Shown here one piece after another: positions 1 through 11,496 of a stretch of 64,000 nucleotides of DNA. The notes under the pieces were generated by a model. The model worked only from the letters and a program-made list of their open reading frames with translations, made no database searches and was not told the origin of the DNA. Origin of the DNA: Rosa chinensis (Eukaryota > Streptophyta > Magnoliopsida > Rosales > Rosaceae); assembly GCF_002994745.2 (NCBI RefSeq), contig NC_037091.1, positions 23,565,789-23,629,788 of the forward strand, read 5' to 3'. Position 1 is the stretch's first letter, and each line of letters opens with the position of its first letter. The position numbers and the translations under genes were made by a program.

Positions 1-1732
1 GTGAGAAAATGGTGTGAAATTAGAGCAAATTTAAGTTTCCGACAAAAGGACGAAAAAGTCAATGCGGGTCAACCATGGTCAACACCATCAAGGGAGCGGA
101 ATCCAACCACCTCTGATAATGTGTGGAAGTGCATTGAGGAAGAAGAGAAGGAAGAAAAAAAATGGGGAAAAGAAAGAAAGAAGAAAGCTGAAGAAAAGAA
201 GAAAGGAGAAAGGAAAAAAAAAATTCCTGAACTGTGCGACGTCAGCAATATCATAAATTCTTTCTTTCTTTCCCACGTGCTGCTTCTTCTTTTTATTTTT
301 ATTATTATTCTTTCTTTTCCTTGCTCCTATCTCGTGCTGCCACATGTCCATATCCATCTCTCTTCCTCTTGTGCGAGACAGCAGCTAGCCGCACAAAAAT
401 CAATTGATAATTTTCTTCCTCTCTAGGGAGAGCACACCCAGACCACAGATATATATATATATATATATATATATATTACCCCCCATTCCCCTTCCTAGGG
501 TGAACACCGCTGCACACCAATATTGGGGGCAGCCTTTGGGTTGCTGCCCTCTTTCTCTCCTCTCCTTCTATTTTCCATTCTCTTAATTTTCTTTTGGGTA
601 TTTGAGAATTACTCACCCAAAGCTTCCAAGCATCAAAGGACTTCATCATCATCAAGAATTGAAGATTGGATAAAAGTGGGGAGCTATAAATCAAGACTTG
701 TCATAATTGCTTAATAGCAATTGTGACTTGGTCTTGTTACTTCTCACTTCTTTTCACTTTTCCTCTTTAATTGATGTTTGTTGAAGTTAATTTAATCATG
801 GGTTGTGAGTAACTCTCTTGTTGGGGGTACCCTAATCCAAATTTGATGTAATGGATACTTAATTTAATTTATATATGGAATTTGTTAATTATTGGATGCT
901 TGTGTTTTGTGAAAATTGATTAGAAATGCATGCTTAGGAATTGTCAACTCTTGAGTATGTGTTTTAGTAAGTCTAGATTAAAATTTAGGGGATGACATCC
1001 TTAGATTTTAGAGCTCGAACCCCGATTTAATATTCGTGGGAAGTACAAGCATGGTTCACTGCATGATTAGCTTGATCGCAATTATGGTGAGTTTGGTTGC
1101 CTAATTCCTTGAACTCTGGGCCTCTTGATGTGAATTAGTGACCCTTGAACCGGCTCTAATTCATGTCAAGTGAGTTCTTACGGCCCTTGAACCGGAGTAG
1201 GAATACCATGAAAGGGGATTTCGGCCCTTGAGCCTTGAAAAACCTTGGGTACGGCTTCTACCATCTTTAATAAAACGTAAATCAAATTAGCATCGAGAGC
1301 ATTGAATTAGGATTATGATTCATCCCTAACTACAAATACCCTATTTATATTCATTTCTTACTTTTCCTTCCTTTATTTAATTTAGTTGTTAGTTAAAGCT
1401 TTCATTTAAATTCTTGCACTTTAGTTATTACAAATGCAAATTACTATTTACGGTGACAATTTCTATCTCATTGTAAATAGTCATCACTAGGTCTTAGTTT
1501 TGATTAGGCTTCGGTGCAAATCAAAGCCGAGCATTGCTAAGGCTTGGTGCCTTAGAGTAACATTTTTATTTATTTTATTTTTTCTTTTCCTTTTGTTTAC
1601 TAAGTGTCTTTATTTCCGATTACCCAAGGATTGTGGGTTAGCCACTAATCTCCATGGTACGATAACTTTGGGCATAATATTTTCCTATCTTGACAATGAT
1701 ACGTACGCTTGCGTAAATGTGTATCAAGTCAG
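1..1732. repeat. LTR-retrotransposon-like noncoding sequence
   Basis: No convincing gene is visible. The stretch has purine- and pyrimidine-rich tracts (130-260, 550-600), a TA microsatellite near 450-473, and long AT-rich text with repeated phrases such as 'cccttgaaccgg' near 1142-1200, which resembles the long LTR of a plant Ty3-gypsy element. It ends abruptly at about 1732, where similarity to the GLR gene begins. Open frames here are low-complexity or short and have no recognisable domain. The left edge lies outside the window, so neither LTR ends nor a target duplication can be checked. Confidence 0.4.
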
Positions 1733-3475
1733 TTGCAGTCAGTAGTTGTTGATGTAAATGAACTCAGACGTAATGGTGATTATGTTGGATACCAAAAGAA
1801 TTCCTTTGTACGAGAGCTTTTGATAAGAGAATTGAAGTTTGAGGAGAACAGGCTAAAGTACTATAGATTTCTGGAGGATTATCATAAAGCATTGTCTCAA
1901 GGAAGCAAAAATGGTGGTGTTGATGCTATCTTTGGCGAAATCCCCTACTTGAAGCTCTTACTGGCCAAGTATTGTGCTGGATACACTGTTGTTGGACTTT
2001 CAACCTCTTTCAATTGATTTATTAAAGATGGAACATATATCTTTTTTTTTTTTTTTTTTTTGAGGGCAACGAAAGACTAATCCATTAATGATAAATCATA
2101 CGACCTCACTCGGTCAAGCATGAAGGGTATATAACACCCCTCATATTACAATGCAAGCTCATGAAGAGTACTAAATCTAAAAGAAATCCAAAAAACTAAA
2201 GTCACATACTTCAACAACACTAAAATCCTAAAGGAACTGCTGAAAAAAGAAAATGCAGAATTTAAAAACTCCATAATCTTACACTGCCCTAAAATGGAAC
2301 CAATGTCCTGAACATCTTGACGCCTAAGACCCTTTTGGTGTACTTCGCAACATTCTAGGAACAGATGTAGGACAAAAGAGCAGGATAGGCCTCCCCCAAA
2401 AAAGCCCAAACTCGACCCAAGTGTGAGAAAAATAGGGGAATTGGGCTAACCAAGGCCCAATTCACTAGATTGCATCTGCAGCCCAGGAAGGCAGAGGCCC
2501 AAGGCCCATTGCGCATACCCTATGCCCCTCACACCCAACTGCTGAATCTGGCCCTTCCAAGAAGCCGCCTGCCACAGCCTAATCAGTCTGGCGGCCTCCC
2601 CAGGTAGGAAACCATGGCAACCATCTCACTGCCCACTAAAGCCAATGCTAACAACCACACTTGTTGCACTAGGCTGGTTCTTCAAGCACGAACCAGAAGC
2701 CTCAGCTGGCGATCCAAACTCCAATCTCTAGTAGAGATTCTCCGACCTCGCTCCTCCTCTAGTCCCAAAACAGTGACGCCGAATTCCTCTCGTCAAACCT
2801 GATGCCACCAAAGCAAAACACTGGTCTCTTTTGCAAACCCACAACAAGGCTGTACCTCGCCTCTTTCCTCCGGCCAAAATAGCCTCCACTACGCACGAAG
2901 GAGATGAAGCCTTGTCCTCTTACCTCTTGCAACGCCGGAGCGCCCTATTGCAGATCGGAGCCAAAAAGCGCCGCCGCACTGCTCTCGAAACCTAGGTTTA
3001 GGTTTCGGTTTCACTCCTACTTTTCGAGAGCTCTTTTAGTTTAAAAAAAAAATTTATATGGAACATACATCTTTTAAGATAGTTTGAACATAAATAATAA
3101 TGTTCTTTAACCAAATCATTCACATTACTTGCATATTATGTTAGTGAATTCTTCATACATGCACTTCATGGGAATTTTTCACTTGTATCCAAAGTAATGT
3201 GGTCTCTGCAGATCTACTTAGGTTCACTGTTAAACATTTAAACTACCTAGACTGGTATGGTGCTGATATTTTTCTTTTATAGTATGGTCAATAAAAAACA
3301 TGGTGAGATTAATTATTATCTTATTTCTTTTTGTATTTCAGGCCTTCCCACTAGGCTCCCTCTTGTTGCTTACTTTTCGAGGGAAATCTTGAATGTGACT
3401 CAAGATCATGAGACAATGGAACAACTACAATGGAAGTATTTCCCAAATGAATCTAAATGTCAAGATATCGAACTA
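1733..3475 (+). pseudogene. Glutamate receptor-like pseudogene (exon 4 and exon 5 fragments)
   Basis: Bases 1733-1995 match exon 4 of the intact GLR at 56131-60204 (its 58790-59050), and 3058-3475 match that gene's intron 4 and the start of exon 5. It is clearly closer to that gene than to the GLR at 20436-23683. The exon 4 part encodes the S2 ligand-binding lobe (ELRRNGDYVGYQ, then DYHKALSQGSKNGG). Three lesions are visible: a 36-nt deletion after 1995 that removes the end of exon 4 and its splice donor, one lost C in the CTCCC run of exon 5 (near 3357) that shifts the frame, and a LINE inserted in intron 4. Homology stops at about 3475. The ligand-binding amino-terminal domain, the pore and M1-M3 are absent, so no channel can be made. 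It is a relic of tandem GLR duplication. Confidence 0.88.
2046..3057 (-). mobile_element. LINE-type retroelement, deleted copy, with target duplication
   Basis: A T-run at 2042-2062 (a poly-A tail on the minus strand) begins a block absent from the parallel intron at 59120. It is flanked by an imperfect 18-bp direct repeat, ATGGAACATATATCTTTT at 2028-2045 and the same with one change at 3058-3075. Poly-A and a long variable target duplication are hallmarks of LINE integration. Read on the minus strand it starts with a GC-rich leader (about 3000 down to 2600) and ends in TTTCGTTGCCCTC plus poly-A. The LINE at 53649-55076 has a related GAGGGCAAC motif near its own tail. An 87-aa minus frame at 2146-2409 may be decayed ORF2. 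No reverse transcriptase is visible. Confidence 0.75.
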
Positions 3476-3568
3476 AATGTCCAATGAATTTGATAACAAA
3501 CCAATGCTTTGATACCAAGAAATATTGGCATATGGATACAATTTACAAGCACTTGGGTGATAAATCCT

Positions 3569-6166
3569 TGTCACGCCCCTGATTTTTAACACAAATAAAA
3601 ATCGATATATAATTATACATGTGTGATGGTTCAGCCATCAATACAAAATACCTAGGAAATTTTTTCCCTTTAAACCAAGTATATATTGATGCCCTGAATC
3701 CACTATGTCAATACAGACCCGCTCCACAGAGTCATATATTACATATGCTTACGAATTAAATTGTCACCACAAAATAAAACTTAAATGCTCCTCAGAGCCT
3801 ACTCCACAACGGAAGTCTTTATCAACAGTAAAGTCACAAAAATTACTTCCTACTGTAAAGCTACAAAGACGTTATCTCAGCTTCAGCCACGATTATCCTG
3901 ACCTGTAGGATTAACCCCTACACCATTGAATAGTGCACCCGGTTGCCACACAACAAACCCGGTAAGCTTATGAAAGCTTGTATGAGTAACTCAAAACAAC
4001 CACTAAACAACTCACACCAAAAGTAAGGAAAACAACTCACGCCTTGATCTCCTTACTAACACGTAATAAAGGAAAGCAACTCACTCTTTGATTCCTTTCA
4101 AAACGAAAACAAAGAAAGCAACTGACTCCTTTTCTATCAGTACGAAATAAAGAAAGCAATTCACACCTTGATTTCCTTCAAATCGTAATTAAGGAAAACA
4201 ACTCACTCCTTGATTCTTTAAACACCAACTAAAGAAAGAAACTCACACCTTGATTTCTTTCAACACGAAATAAGGAAAGCAACTCACACCTTGATTTCCC
4301 ATAAATCGGATATAAAGAAAGTAACTCACACCTTGTTTCCTTAAAAACACAAACTCATGAGTTAGATATAACCTTGCTCCGTTACCCCATGAATTACACT
4401 AGCAAACAGACTAGAGCTCTAACTGAAATCGTAACCACTCGTTCGCCCAAAGACGTGATTACTCGATATACTGCCTAAGGTCACCATTTGACCTTAATTC
4501 CTCAGACCTTTCAGTACCTCGGAATAAAACATTAAAGAAGTAGCACAGGACTCAAAATGTTACACAAATCTCAATGCTTTTCAAAACAATAGAAATCATC
4601 ATTTCACAATCATTTGTTTTTCGAAAAGCCACAACACAAAACAATAAAAAGCACCGTTCATGCATATTGTTTTCATCAATCAACAAAATCTACCAACACA
4701 TATATATTTCATGTATATATATTTACACGTAGTCATTCACTCAGGAATGCCTACTAATACCAACTATAGTTTGCAGTTAAATTAATAACTCTCAAAACGA
4801 TAAAGATAGCTCTGTTCGTAAATGAACATTGTGAGCTTAGATTACTCACCTCGAAATTCCCGCTGCGTCTTCAATACAGAACAAAGCAGTACAACCACCA
4901 AAAACATCCAAGAATACTTTGTCAGTACCTAATCACATACGGTCTAAACTTAGTAACGAATCACAAGCGATTTAAGTCTGAAACCTCTGTTTTGAACTAA
5001 TATCCCCAAAAGTGACGCCAATCGAGGTGAAACCACATCCGAAACCACCCAATGTCTCCGGAATACTTCTACAATCGATATGTCAAAATCACAAGTCGAT
5101 CGAACACTTGAGTCCTCATGGATCAAATCATCGAACGGTCCGAAACCGTAAAAATCACAACATATTCATACGATCTCCAAAAATTACGTATTATATATCG
5201 AAAGACTCATATCGACGAGTAGATGATATATAAAACCAGAAACTATCCATTACATGGCCGAAAGGCTGCCAAAACGCCACCACAGTAGGTGGAACAACCA
5301 CCTCAACCACCACCGGCCAAAACTCAAAACTAGATTAATCCAACCGTCCATAATGTCAAGAACACCAAATAGAACAACTTTAATACCTGGGGTTCAAGCC
5401 AACTCTGCTTAGATGGCCGCCTATAGCCGCCACAAGTCGCCTTGAACTGTTCACCATGAGTTGATCTGATTCCAACATGAATCGATCAAAACTAACACCA
5501 TGGATCGCTTGAGGAGGCTTCTGCGAACTTAAAACAGAAAACTTGAAGCTGTGACATCGCCGGAGCTAAGAATTTTGATCGGGTCTGACTACACTAGGGT
5601 TCGCCGTCTTCTAGCATCGTACACTATGAAAATCATTGATAGAGGACGTCACAGGGAGGGATGCATGGTGGAGATGAGTCGGTCTGGACTTGCTTCACCG
5701 GTAAAGGTCGCCGGAGCTCGTCGGAAAAGCAGGGTCGGATTGCCCAGATCCTGGTCAGGCCGCGAGGCTGATGAGAGAGAACGGAGAGTTTTCTGAGTTT
5801 TCGAAAATGGAAGCTTGCCAAAATGAAAATAGTAACTTTTCCAAAAACGGAAACTCCTATTTATAGAATTTTCCCAAACTTCAATCACTCATAACTTTCT
5901 CATATGAACTCCGATTTTCGCGTTCCGTATGTTCACGAACTCGTATCGACACTTTCTACAATTTTCATGAAGGAAGTTTTCGGAGAATCTCATCGTATAA
6001 AAAGTCAACCTCGAACCCCCCCTAAATCCACACTTATCGAATAATTAATTGTCCGAAACAATTCCACTTCACATGCGGCATACGAATAAAGCATAACAAC
6101 AATAATTAGTACAACTAGTCCATTATTAATTACTAAAATTAAATAACGAAAATTAAGGTCATCACA
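3569..6166 (-). mobile_element. Solo LTR of a Del/Tekay-like Ty3-gypsy retrotransposon
   Basis: The 2598-bp block starts TGTCACGCCCC and ends GGTCATCACA on the + strand (TG...CA termini) and is flanked by a perfect 5-bp duplication ATCCT at 3564-3568 and 6167-6171. No interior follows, so this is one LTR left by recombination. The promoter-like part reads on the minus strand, so the source element pointed left. A second copy of the family is the interrupted LTR 27517-43790, which shares phrases such as GACCTGTAGG, ACTCAGGAATG and CTCGTATCGAC in the same order. The 81-aa frame at 5551-5796 lies in noncoding LTR sequence. Confidence 0.9.
5854..5867 (-). promoter_or_regulatory. TATA box of the solo LTR
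   Basis: On the minus strand the sequence reads CTATAAATAGGAG, a good plant TATA element. It lies about 300 bp inside the U3 end of the LTR, where a Ty3-gypsy promoter is expected. Transcription from it would run left, towards the GLR pseudogene, in antisense. Confidence 0.5.
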
Positions 6167-6222
6167 ATCCTCTTCACATACTTCACAGCCGTAAGAAACA
6201 CCAGCACGCACCCAAGAAAGAA

Positions 6223-6460
6223 TTAGTCTCCACTAATCATCGGTGATTGATAAGGAACCCTCTTAATTTCCACAAGCGTTGAAAATTCCTCGTCCATTGG
6301 CTGCTTCCATGGTTTGTAATCTTAAATTGAAGGATTACTCAACTAAAGACAATCATATACATATATATATATATATATATAAACACATTTACTAAAGGCA
6401 TACCAGAATAATTAGAAAAACAGAAGACATACCTGAAGATGTGAATGAGTTGTGAGCCAT
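6223..6460 (-). CDS. Putative small two-exon gene (41 aa), possibly a truncated gene
   Basis: I do not recognise the product. On the minus strand an ATG at 6460 opens exon 1 (6460-6433, MAHNSFTSS). It ends at a strong donor, G|GTATGT. A 110-nt intron (6432-6321) containing a TA repeat ends in TTTAAG. Exon 2 (6320-6223) continues in frame, DYKPWKQPMDEEF..., to a TAA at 6225-6223. A TATA box lies 102 bp upstream of the ATG and the leader looks like a plant 5' UTR. Only 57 bp beyond the stop, the solo LTR with ATCCT duplication interrupts the locus, so the coding region could once have been longer or spliced further. Protein-like composition and splice signals are the only support. It could also be the 5' part of an older transposon gene. 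Confidence 0.3.
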
Positions 6461-6561
6461 GATGAATTGGTTCAGTCTTCTGCGACTACTCTAGTTCCAA
6501 GTTCTCTGTATATGGGGCTGAGATCGAAAGACTTGCGTGTAGAGAGTGCAGGGACCTCAAC

Positions 6562-6570
6562 CTATATATA
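6562..6570 (-). promoter_or_regulatory. TATA box of the putative small gene
   Basis: TATATATAG on the minus strand, about 102 bp upstream of the ATG at 6460. The interval has the mixed CT- and A-rich text usual for a plant leader. Confidence 0.35.
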
Positions 6571-7524
6571 GAGAATGATATCAGGAACTTCCCATAATAG
6601 TTTTTCTAAATCAATTAGGTCCTCTACATATAAATCATGTATCAATATACATTACTTGATTACAAGCATATTAAGTGTAAATATGGAATACAGATACAAT
6701 TTCTTTATCATTGCAGGGATAGAATTAGCTATACAATCTCGCTATTTCATTGAACATTAACCATATACAATTGTTTAAATCATAATGTGATTAATGTAAG
6801 TCCAATTCTTACATGGTTCCCCATCCATCTGCATATATACATTTCTCCGGTCCCCACCTCTAACTTCCAACCGAATTACAGCAGCCTAAATGATACCAGT
6901 CAATTTGTACAATCCATGAGTATCAGTGGAAGCATATCAAAGCACAATGCATGCATGCATAGAATGGCAAGCACTTTGAACAAATGAACAGACAAAAAAC
7001 TAAGCACAATAGTTTAAGTTCTAGACTCTAAAAGATTGCGGCCATACATTTTGAGAATTAATCCAATATCTTAGTGAAACTATATTAGGAGGTAGAATTC
7101 AAACTTCAGACCTCAAATATACAGCTAAAAACTCTTAACCACTAGAACTATAAGCCCCAGAAGTCCTTTACAACAGAAAATGTGTGCTTGTAAGGATTTA
7201 TCTATGCAAACATGTCTTACACCAGAAAATGTAGTAATATATCAGCCAGAAGCATCCCAAATATAAACAGTAATCTCAAAATTTAAATTGATCCCGCAAT
7301 GGCAAAAAATTTAGTTAATCCTCAACAACATGAAGCTAAAACGAAATTGCCAATTTTTTTTCACAAAATTGTGACTCTCCAATTCACATTTCCGCTTAGA
7401 ATCGTGGCTCCAAGGTTTATAAGTCACATTCCCAAATGAATAGACATATAGTTTTTCTATTTATTACTTTTGTTCGAATTAACCCTCCATCTCGACCAGT
7501 ATGAGTAGATAGACAACATTTTCA
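6571..7524. other. AT-rich intergenic DNA, nothing recognised
   Basis: Frames of 61-66 aa occur (6575-6760, 6787-6987) but have no domain, splice logic or composition that suggests coding. I see no terminal repeat or other structure here. Confidence 0.6.
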
Positions 7525-9402
7525 CAGGGGTCGTCTTGGGTACCTTGATGTATGTCATACCCTTATTTTTTTAATTTTTTTATTTTTAGTAAATTAATAT
7601 AGTGGAAACCTACTGAACTGGTCAACAGGTTATCTAATTAAATATTGACAAGTGTCATTTTTAAAAATAAAATTTATCATATTAACAACACACTCTTTCT
7701 TGATATGTAACATTGTTAAAAATCATGTAACAAGTATTGTCAAAATAATAAATTACACATAGTTGAACTACAATTATGACTTATGACAACAATTGTTGTA
7801 GTTATTGTAATTGAGTGGTCAAAGATGTAAATATCATATTTGGACAACTTTTATCAAATTTAGAACCTTGATTATCAAGTGGAGAAGCTCCTTACAATAC
7901 TGAGTTGTTACATATCTTTTGGTCTAATTTTAATTTTACCATGTTCACAACACAAATGTTGTCGGAATTGTAAAATAGTTGGTAATCTTGTAAATGGTAT
8001 AGTTTTTGAAGTAATTACTACAATCAGAACAAAAGTTACCTTTTTTACACCAATAGTTTCGAGTTATGGTAAAATATGTAGTCATTGAGTAATTATTCCA
8101 TTAATGATAAAAATATAACGATTTACCACTTTGTCAACAAATTTGTTGTTGCACTTGTTAAATTGTCCATAAATTAGTACATTAGTTTAGGTTGAGTAAT
8201 TACTATAAATAGGACAAAAGTTACCACTTTTACATCAATTGTTGTGATTGTGGTAAAATGTGTAGTCATTGTAGTAATCATTTCATTAATGATAAAAACA
8301 TAAAGATTTACCACTCTGACAACAAATTTGTTGTCATACTTGTTAAATTGTCCATAAATTAGTACAATAGTTTAGGTGGAGTAATTACTATAATTAGAAC
8401 AAAACTTTTCTTTTTTTCATCAATTGTTGGAATTTGTGGTAAATTACGTCGATTAAAAGTAATTACTAATTCGACGATAGACATTACACAATATATTACT
8501 TTCATTACGCAAGGGAGAACTTTATTACACAAATGTGGATGGGTAAAACTATGGACATTAACATTTCTCATACATGTTTTATTTTATATAATATTTACTA
8601 CTCTGAGGACTCATGTAATCACTTTGAGGACACATGTGGTAATTAGAAAAAAAATCCTCATTAAAGTAAATAAGGTCTTCGTTAGAGTAAAGTTGGTTCT
8701 CATTTGAGTAATTAATTAATTCCTAAAAGTGGTAATTGTAATAGGTTCTCATTAGAGTAAAGTAGATTCTCATTATTTGAGTAAATAAGTCCTAAAGTAG
8801 GTTCTCATTTGACTACATTTAAAACAAATATTATTTATTTTTACACTAATTGTTGTGGTTGTCATGAAATGCATGTAAAAAGAATTATATTTGGTTAAGG
8901 AAACTACTAATGATATAATTAATTGGTAATAAAGACTACTTAACTAATACTAATTTTGCGAACTTAGGTTAGAAGGTTTTGTTTTTAATAGGGAAAAAAC
9001 ATAATTTTCAATTGTGTAATTATCCATTAATAACAAGCATTAATCAAACATTAATTCACTAATAAAAAAATTAATTAGTAATATAGACTATTTAACTAAT
9101 AGTAATTTGGTGAACTTAGGATAGAAGGTTCTTTTAATTTTTTTTGAAAAAGGAAAAATCATAATTGTCAATTGTCAATTGATAATCAAACATTAATTGG
9201 CTTTATTGTTTTCAATTCAATTAGTAGTTTGTGTTAACATTTTTGCTTATTGGAAATGAGTAGCATAATTAGAAAGGCTAAGGGCTAAACAAGTTACCAA
9301 TTTGTTAAATATTTTGAACCATTAGATATATTACTAATCCAATGGTCCAAAATATTTAACAAAATGAGGGTATGGCAAACACCAAGGTACTCAAGAATTC
9401 TC
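7525..9402. mobile_element. Non-autonomous hAT-like element
   Basis: Flanked by a perfect 8-bp duplication CATTTTCA (7517-7524 and 9403-9410). The left end starts CAGGGG, as many hAT elements do. The ends carry an imperfect inverted repeat: TTGGGTACCTTGATGT on the left pairs with the complement of ACACCAAGGTACTCAA on the right, and GTCATACCCTTATTTT pairs with AAAATGAGGGTATGGC. The interior is more than 70 percent AT by eye, has no transposase, and contains 185-bp tandem repeats plus many short ATTACTA/TTACCA words. The 8-bp duplication fits hAT. The degenerate right terminus lowers certainty of the superfamily. Confidence 0.65.
8011..8460. repeat. 185-bp tandem repeat inside the hAT-like element
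   Basis: Unit starts at 8011, 8196 and 8381, each beginning GTAATTACTA and running through CAAAAGTTACC-like text, then TTAATGATAAAAA, GATTTACCACT, TTGTTAAATTGTCCATAA. The third unit fades after about 80 bp. Copies differ by scattered substitutions, so the duplication is not recent. Confidence 0.8.
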
Positions 9403-9410
9403 CATTTTCA

Positions 9411-9880
9411 TAGGAGTTTTTTATTTTTTATTTGTTTTATTTTTATAAAAGCAAGTTCATGAGACCGGATCAAAAAATTTATGTGACATTCTACTTAACT
9501 TTTATGTAATATTGCTGTATGAAAATTTAGAGTTCTATAATAAAGCTTAACTAGTAAATGAATCATGTCCACAGTGAGCAACTAGGACGGGTAACAAAAG
9601 CTTGTATCTCAAGTGAAGAAAACTTCACTTTCATTTCAAAAATTAAAATTAAAAAAAATAAATAAATAAATACACTACGACAGGGGTAGATGTTAGAAAA
9701 TTAGAGCATCAACGGATAATGAAGCAAAATATACACAAACACAACATCATTCAAGAGTTCAAAAATGCATCATGAAACATGAAACTTTTGCATGTTAATA
9801 ACATCCTACTGTTATCAATATTTTAAAAGGCCTTACACTTGCATGTTTGATATAAATGTGATTTTAATAGCATGTAAATA
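9411..9880. other. AT-rich spacer, nothing recognised
   Basis: No frame of interest, no clear terminal repeats. The end of the neighbouring retrotransposon LTR probably lies somewhere in the right half, but I could not place it. Confidence 0.5.
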
Positions 9881-11230
9881 CAGTGTTGTTGTACCTGGGG
9901 TCACAACATAAACAATGGCCAGCAGTACATCCCATCTCTTTTGGTGCCATAAGTCGAGACCACTAGTTCATCCCCTCTCTCCTAGTGTCTCCGCAACAAC
10001 ATAAATCTCCATTTCAATCAATCGAATATATCAAACATTTAATCCAATCACAAGCCAACTCATATACGAAATATTCATCAGAAAACAAAAATTATAATCA
10101 TCATTCGCATCCGACACTCCCATCAGATTATGTTAATAGTTAATTAATTTCGAAGTCTATAAAACTCCGAAACCCTAATTTAACAACATGTCGTAAATTC
10201 CTGAAAATCTGAAATCACATTAGAATCTGCCCAAATTTCAAGAGTTTCATAAACTCAATATTTCTAACATGCTCATGAAAATCATAACGATCCAACGGTC
10301 GGATTGTTACCAATTCATACCCGAATTTTTTAAACTTCAAAAATTCCAATCAATATCAAACTTCCTCCAATTTCCCCCAAATTCATCTCTACAAGTTCTA
10401 CATACTACAACCAACCTAACTAGCCAAATAAGAAGGCCAGAATCGGCCCCCATGCGCCCCACTGCGCCACCAACAGTGAAGGTGAGTGGGCCCCACCCGC
10501 TGCCATCTCCGGCCCCCAAATTGGGTGACACCACCTATGTCAAAATCTTCCTCTCAACAAGCCCAACCATTCTTAAAACTACAACAAAGTCAGAAACACA
10601 ATCAATGGGTCGGAATTTACCTCGAAATGGTGATGAAAACCCTAGAATTCTCAAATCTTCGATTCTTCCTCCACGATGTGAATTGGTGCAAGAAACTTGT
10701 ATGGTTAGCAAGAGGACCTTGGCAGCTCCAAAACTTGACTGGGGGCACGGCCGAAGGTAGCCGGAAAACGGAGAACCAGCCGGAGAAAGAAAACGGGTTG
10801 ACCTTGGGTTTGTAAACCACAAATGGAAAGCGAAAGAGGAGGAGGAGGTGCCCCAAATCGGGGCGTAACCCGGCGGGTTTCCTATTCGAGTCGAGTCGAC
10901 TTGGAAAAACTATGTGTCTTTCTTATCCAGGTATGTGTCTTTCATCGGTGGGAAAAGTCATTTTTGTCCTCAAAAACTCCAATGAATTCATAAACTTCTG
11001 CATACCTTATCTTTCTCATACGAACTCCAATTTTGGTGTGCCATATGTCCACCAACTCGGTTTAACGTGCTCTACCAATTTCCTGAAGGAAGTTACCTAA
11101 AAGACTGAACCAAACAAAAAGTCAACTTTCGGTCCTCTAAATAATCGAAATAAAGATAAAGGTAAAAATTTTAATCATTTACTGTCCAACTGACTAGTAA
11201 ATGGGTAAATTAAGGTGCGGGATGTAAAAA
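9881..11230 (-). mobile_element. 3' LTR of a minus-strand Del/Tekay-like element
   Basis: Read on the minus strand, U3 begins at about 11228 with TACATCCCGCACC, directly after a polypurine tract. It carries the family text shared with the solo LTR at 3569-6166 and the LTR at 27517-43790: GAACTCC...CATATG, a cytosine-poor TTCCTTCAGGAA stretch, and the phrase GATCCAACGGTCGGAT, also present at 28784-28799. The far end could not be located. The 163-aa and shorter frames at 10269-10856 lie in LTR text and overlap on both strands, so I do not treat them as genes. Confidence 0.65.
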
Positions 11231-11360
11231 CCTCTCCACCTTATAAAATTTTGTCCCCGAAATTTCACACGTGTCGTACAAAATAATAGACGTATCTACC
11301 ATACCAATCACACTCTACAAAGTCTACAGAATCGAATAACCTAGAGCTCTGATACCAAAT
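11231..11360 (-). mobile_element. Remnant interior of the Del/Tekay-like element: PPT and PBS only
   Basis: On the minus strand this interval reads, in order: a primer binding site TGGTATCAGAGC at 11357-11346 (initiator Met-tRNA type), about 90 bp of leader, then ACAAAATTTTATAAGGTGG and AGAGG (polypurine tract, 11258-11231) abutting the 3' LTR. All gag and pol are missing, so the element cannot encode its own proteins. Confidence 0.75.
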
Positions 11361-11496
11361 TGACAGGACCCGCCCTGAACTTCACCCTGAAATCTGAAGT
11401 AGCTCTGTTGGACCCACCTTAGGGGAAGTTCTGCAGAATTTTCGGTAGAATTTCTCCTAAGGTGGGCCCTATTGGACTACATCAGATTTCAGGGTG
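11361..11496. repeat. Fold-back terminus of the LTR
   Basis: ACCCTGAAATCTGAAGTAG and GACCCACCTTAGG on the left arm pair with CCTAAGGTGGGCCC and CTACATCAGATTTCAGGGT on the right arm. The pairing can be extended past the CACTA insertion: GAAATCCGGGGTAGGTCCTG at 16033-16052 answers CAGGACCCGCCCTGAACTTC. The loop contains a small purine/AT stretch. Confidence 0.75.

Noticed and set aside
1..426. 141-aa frame at the left edge
   Set aside because: Lys/Glu-rich translation of a purine tract followed by a hydrophobic T-rich part; no start or domain support.
3501..3520. Minus-strand TTGGTATCAAAGCATTGG, one base from a copia Met-tRNA primer binding site
   Set aside because: No LTR end abuts it and no retrotransposon interior follows; a chance or very decayed match.
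10269..10856. Overlapping frames of 79-163 aa on both strands
   Set aside because: They lie in LTR sequence of a Del/Tekay-like element, have no domain and overlap each other in several frames.
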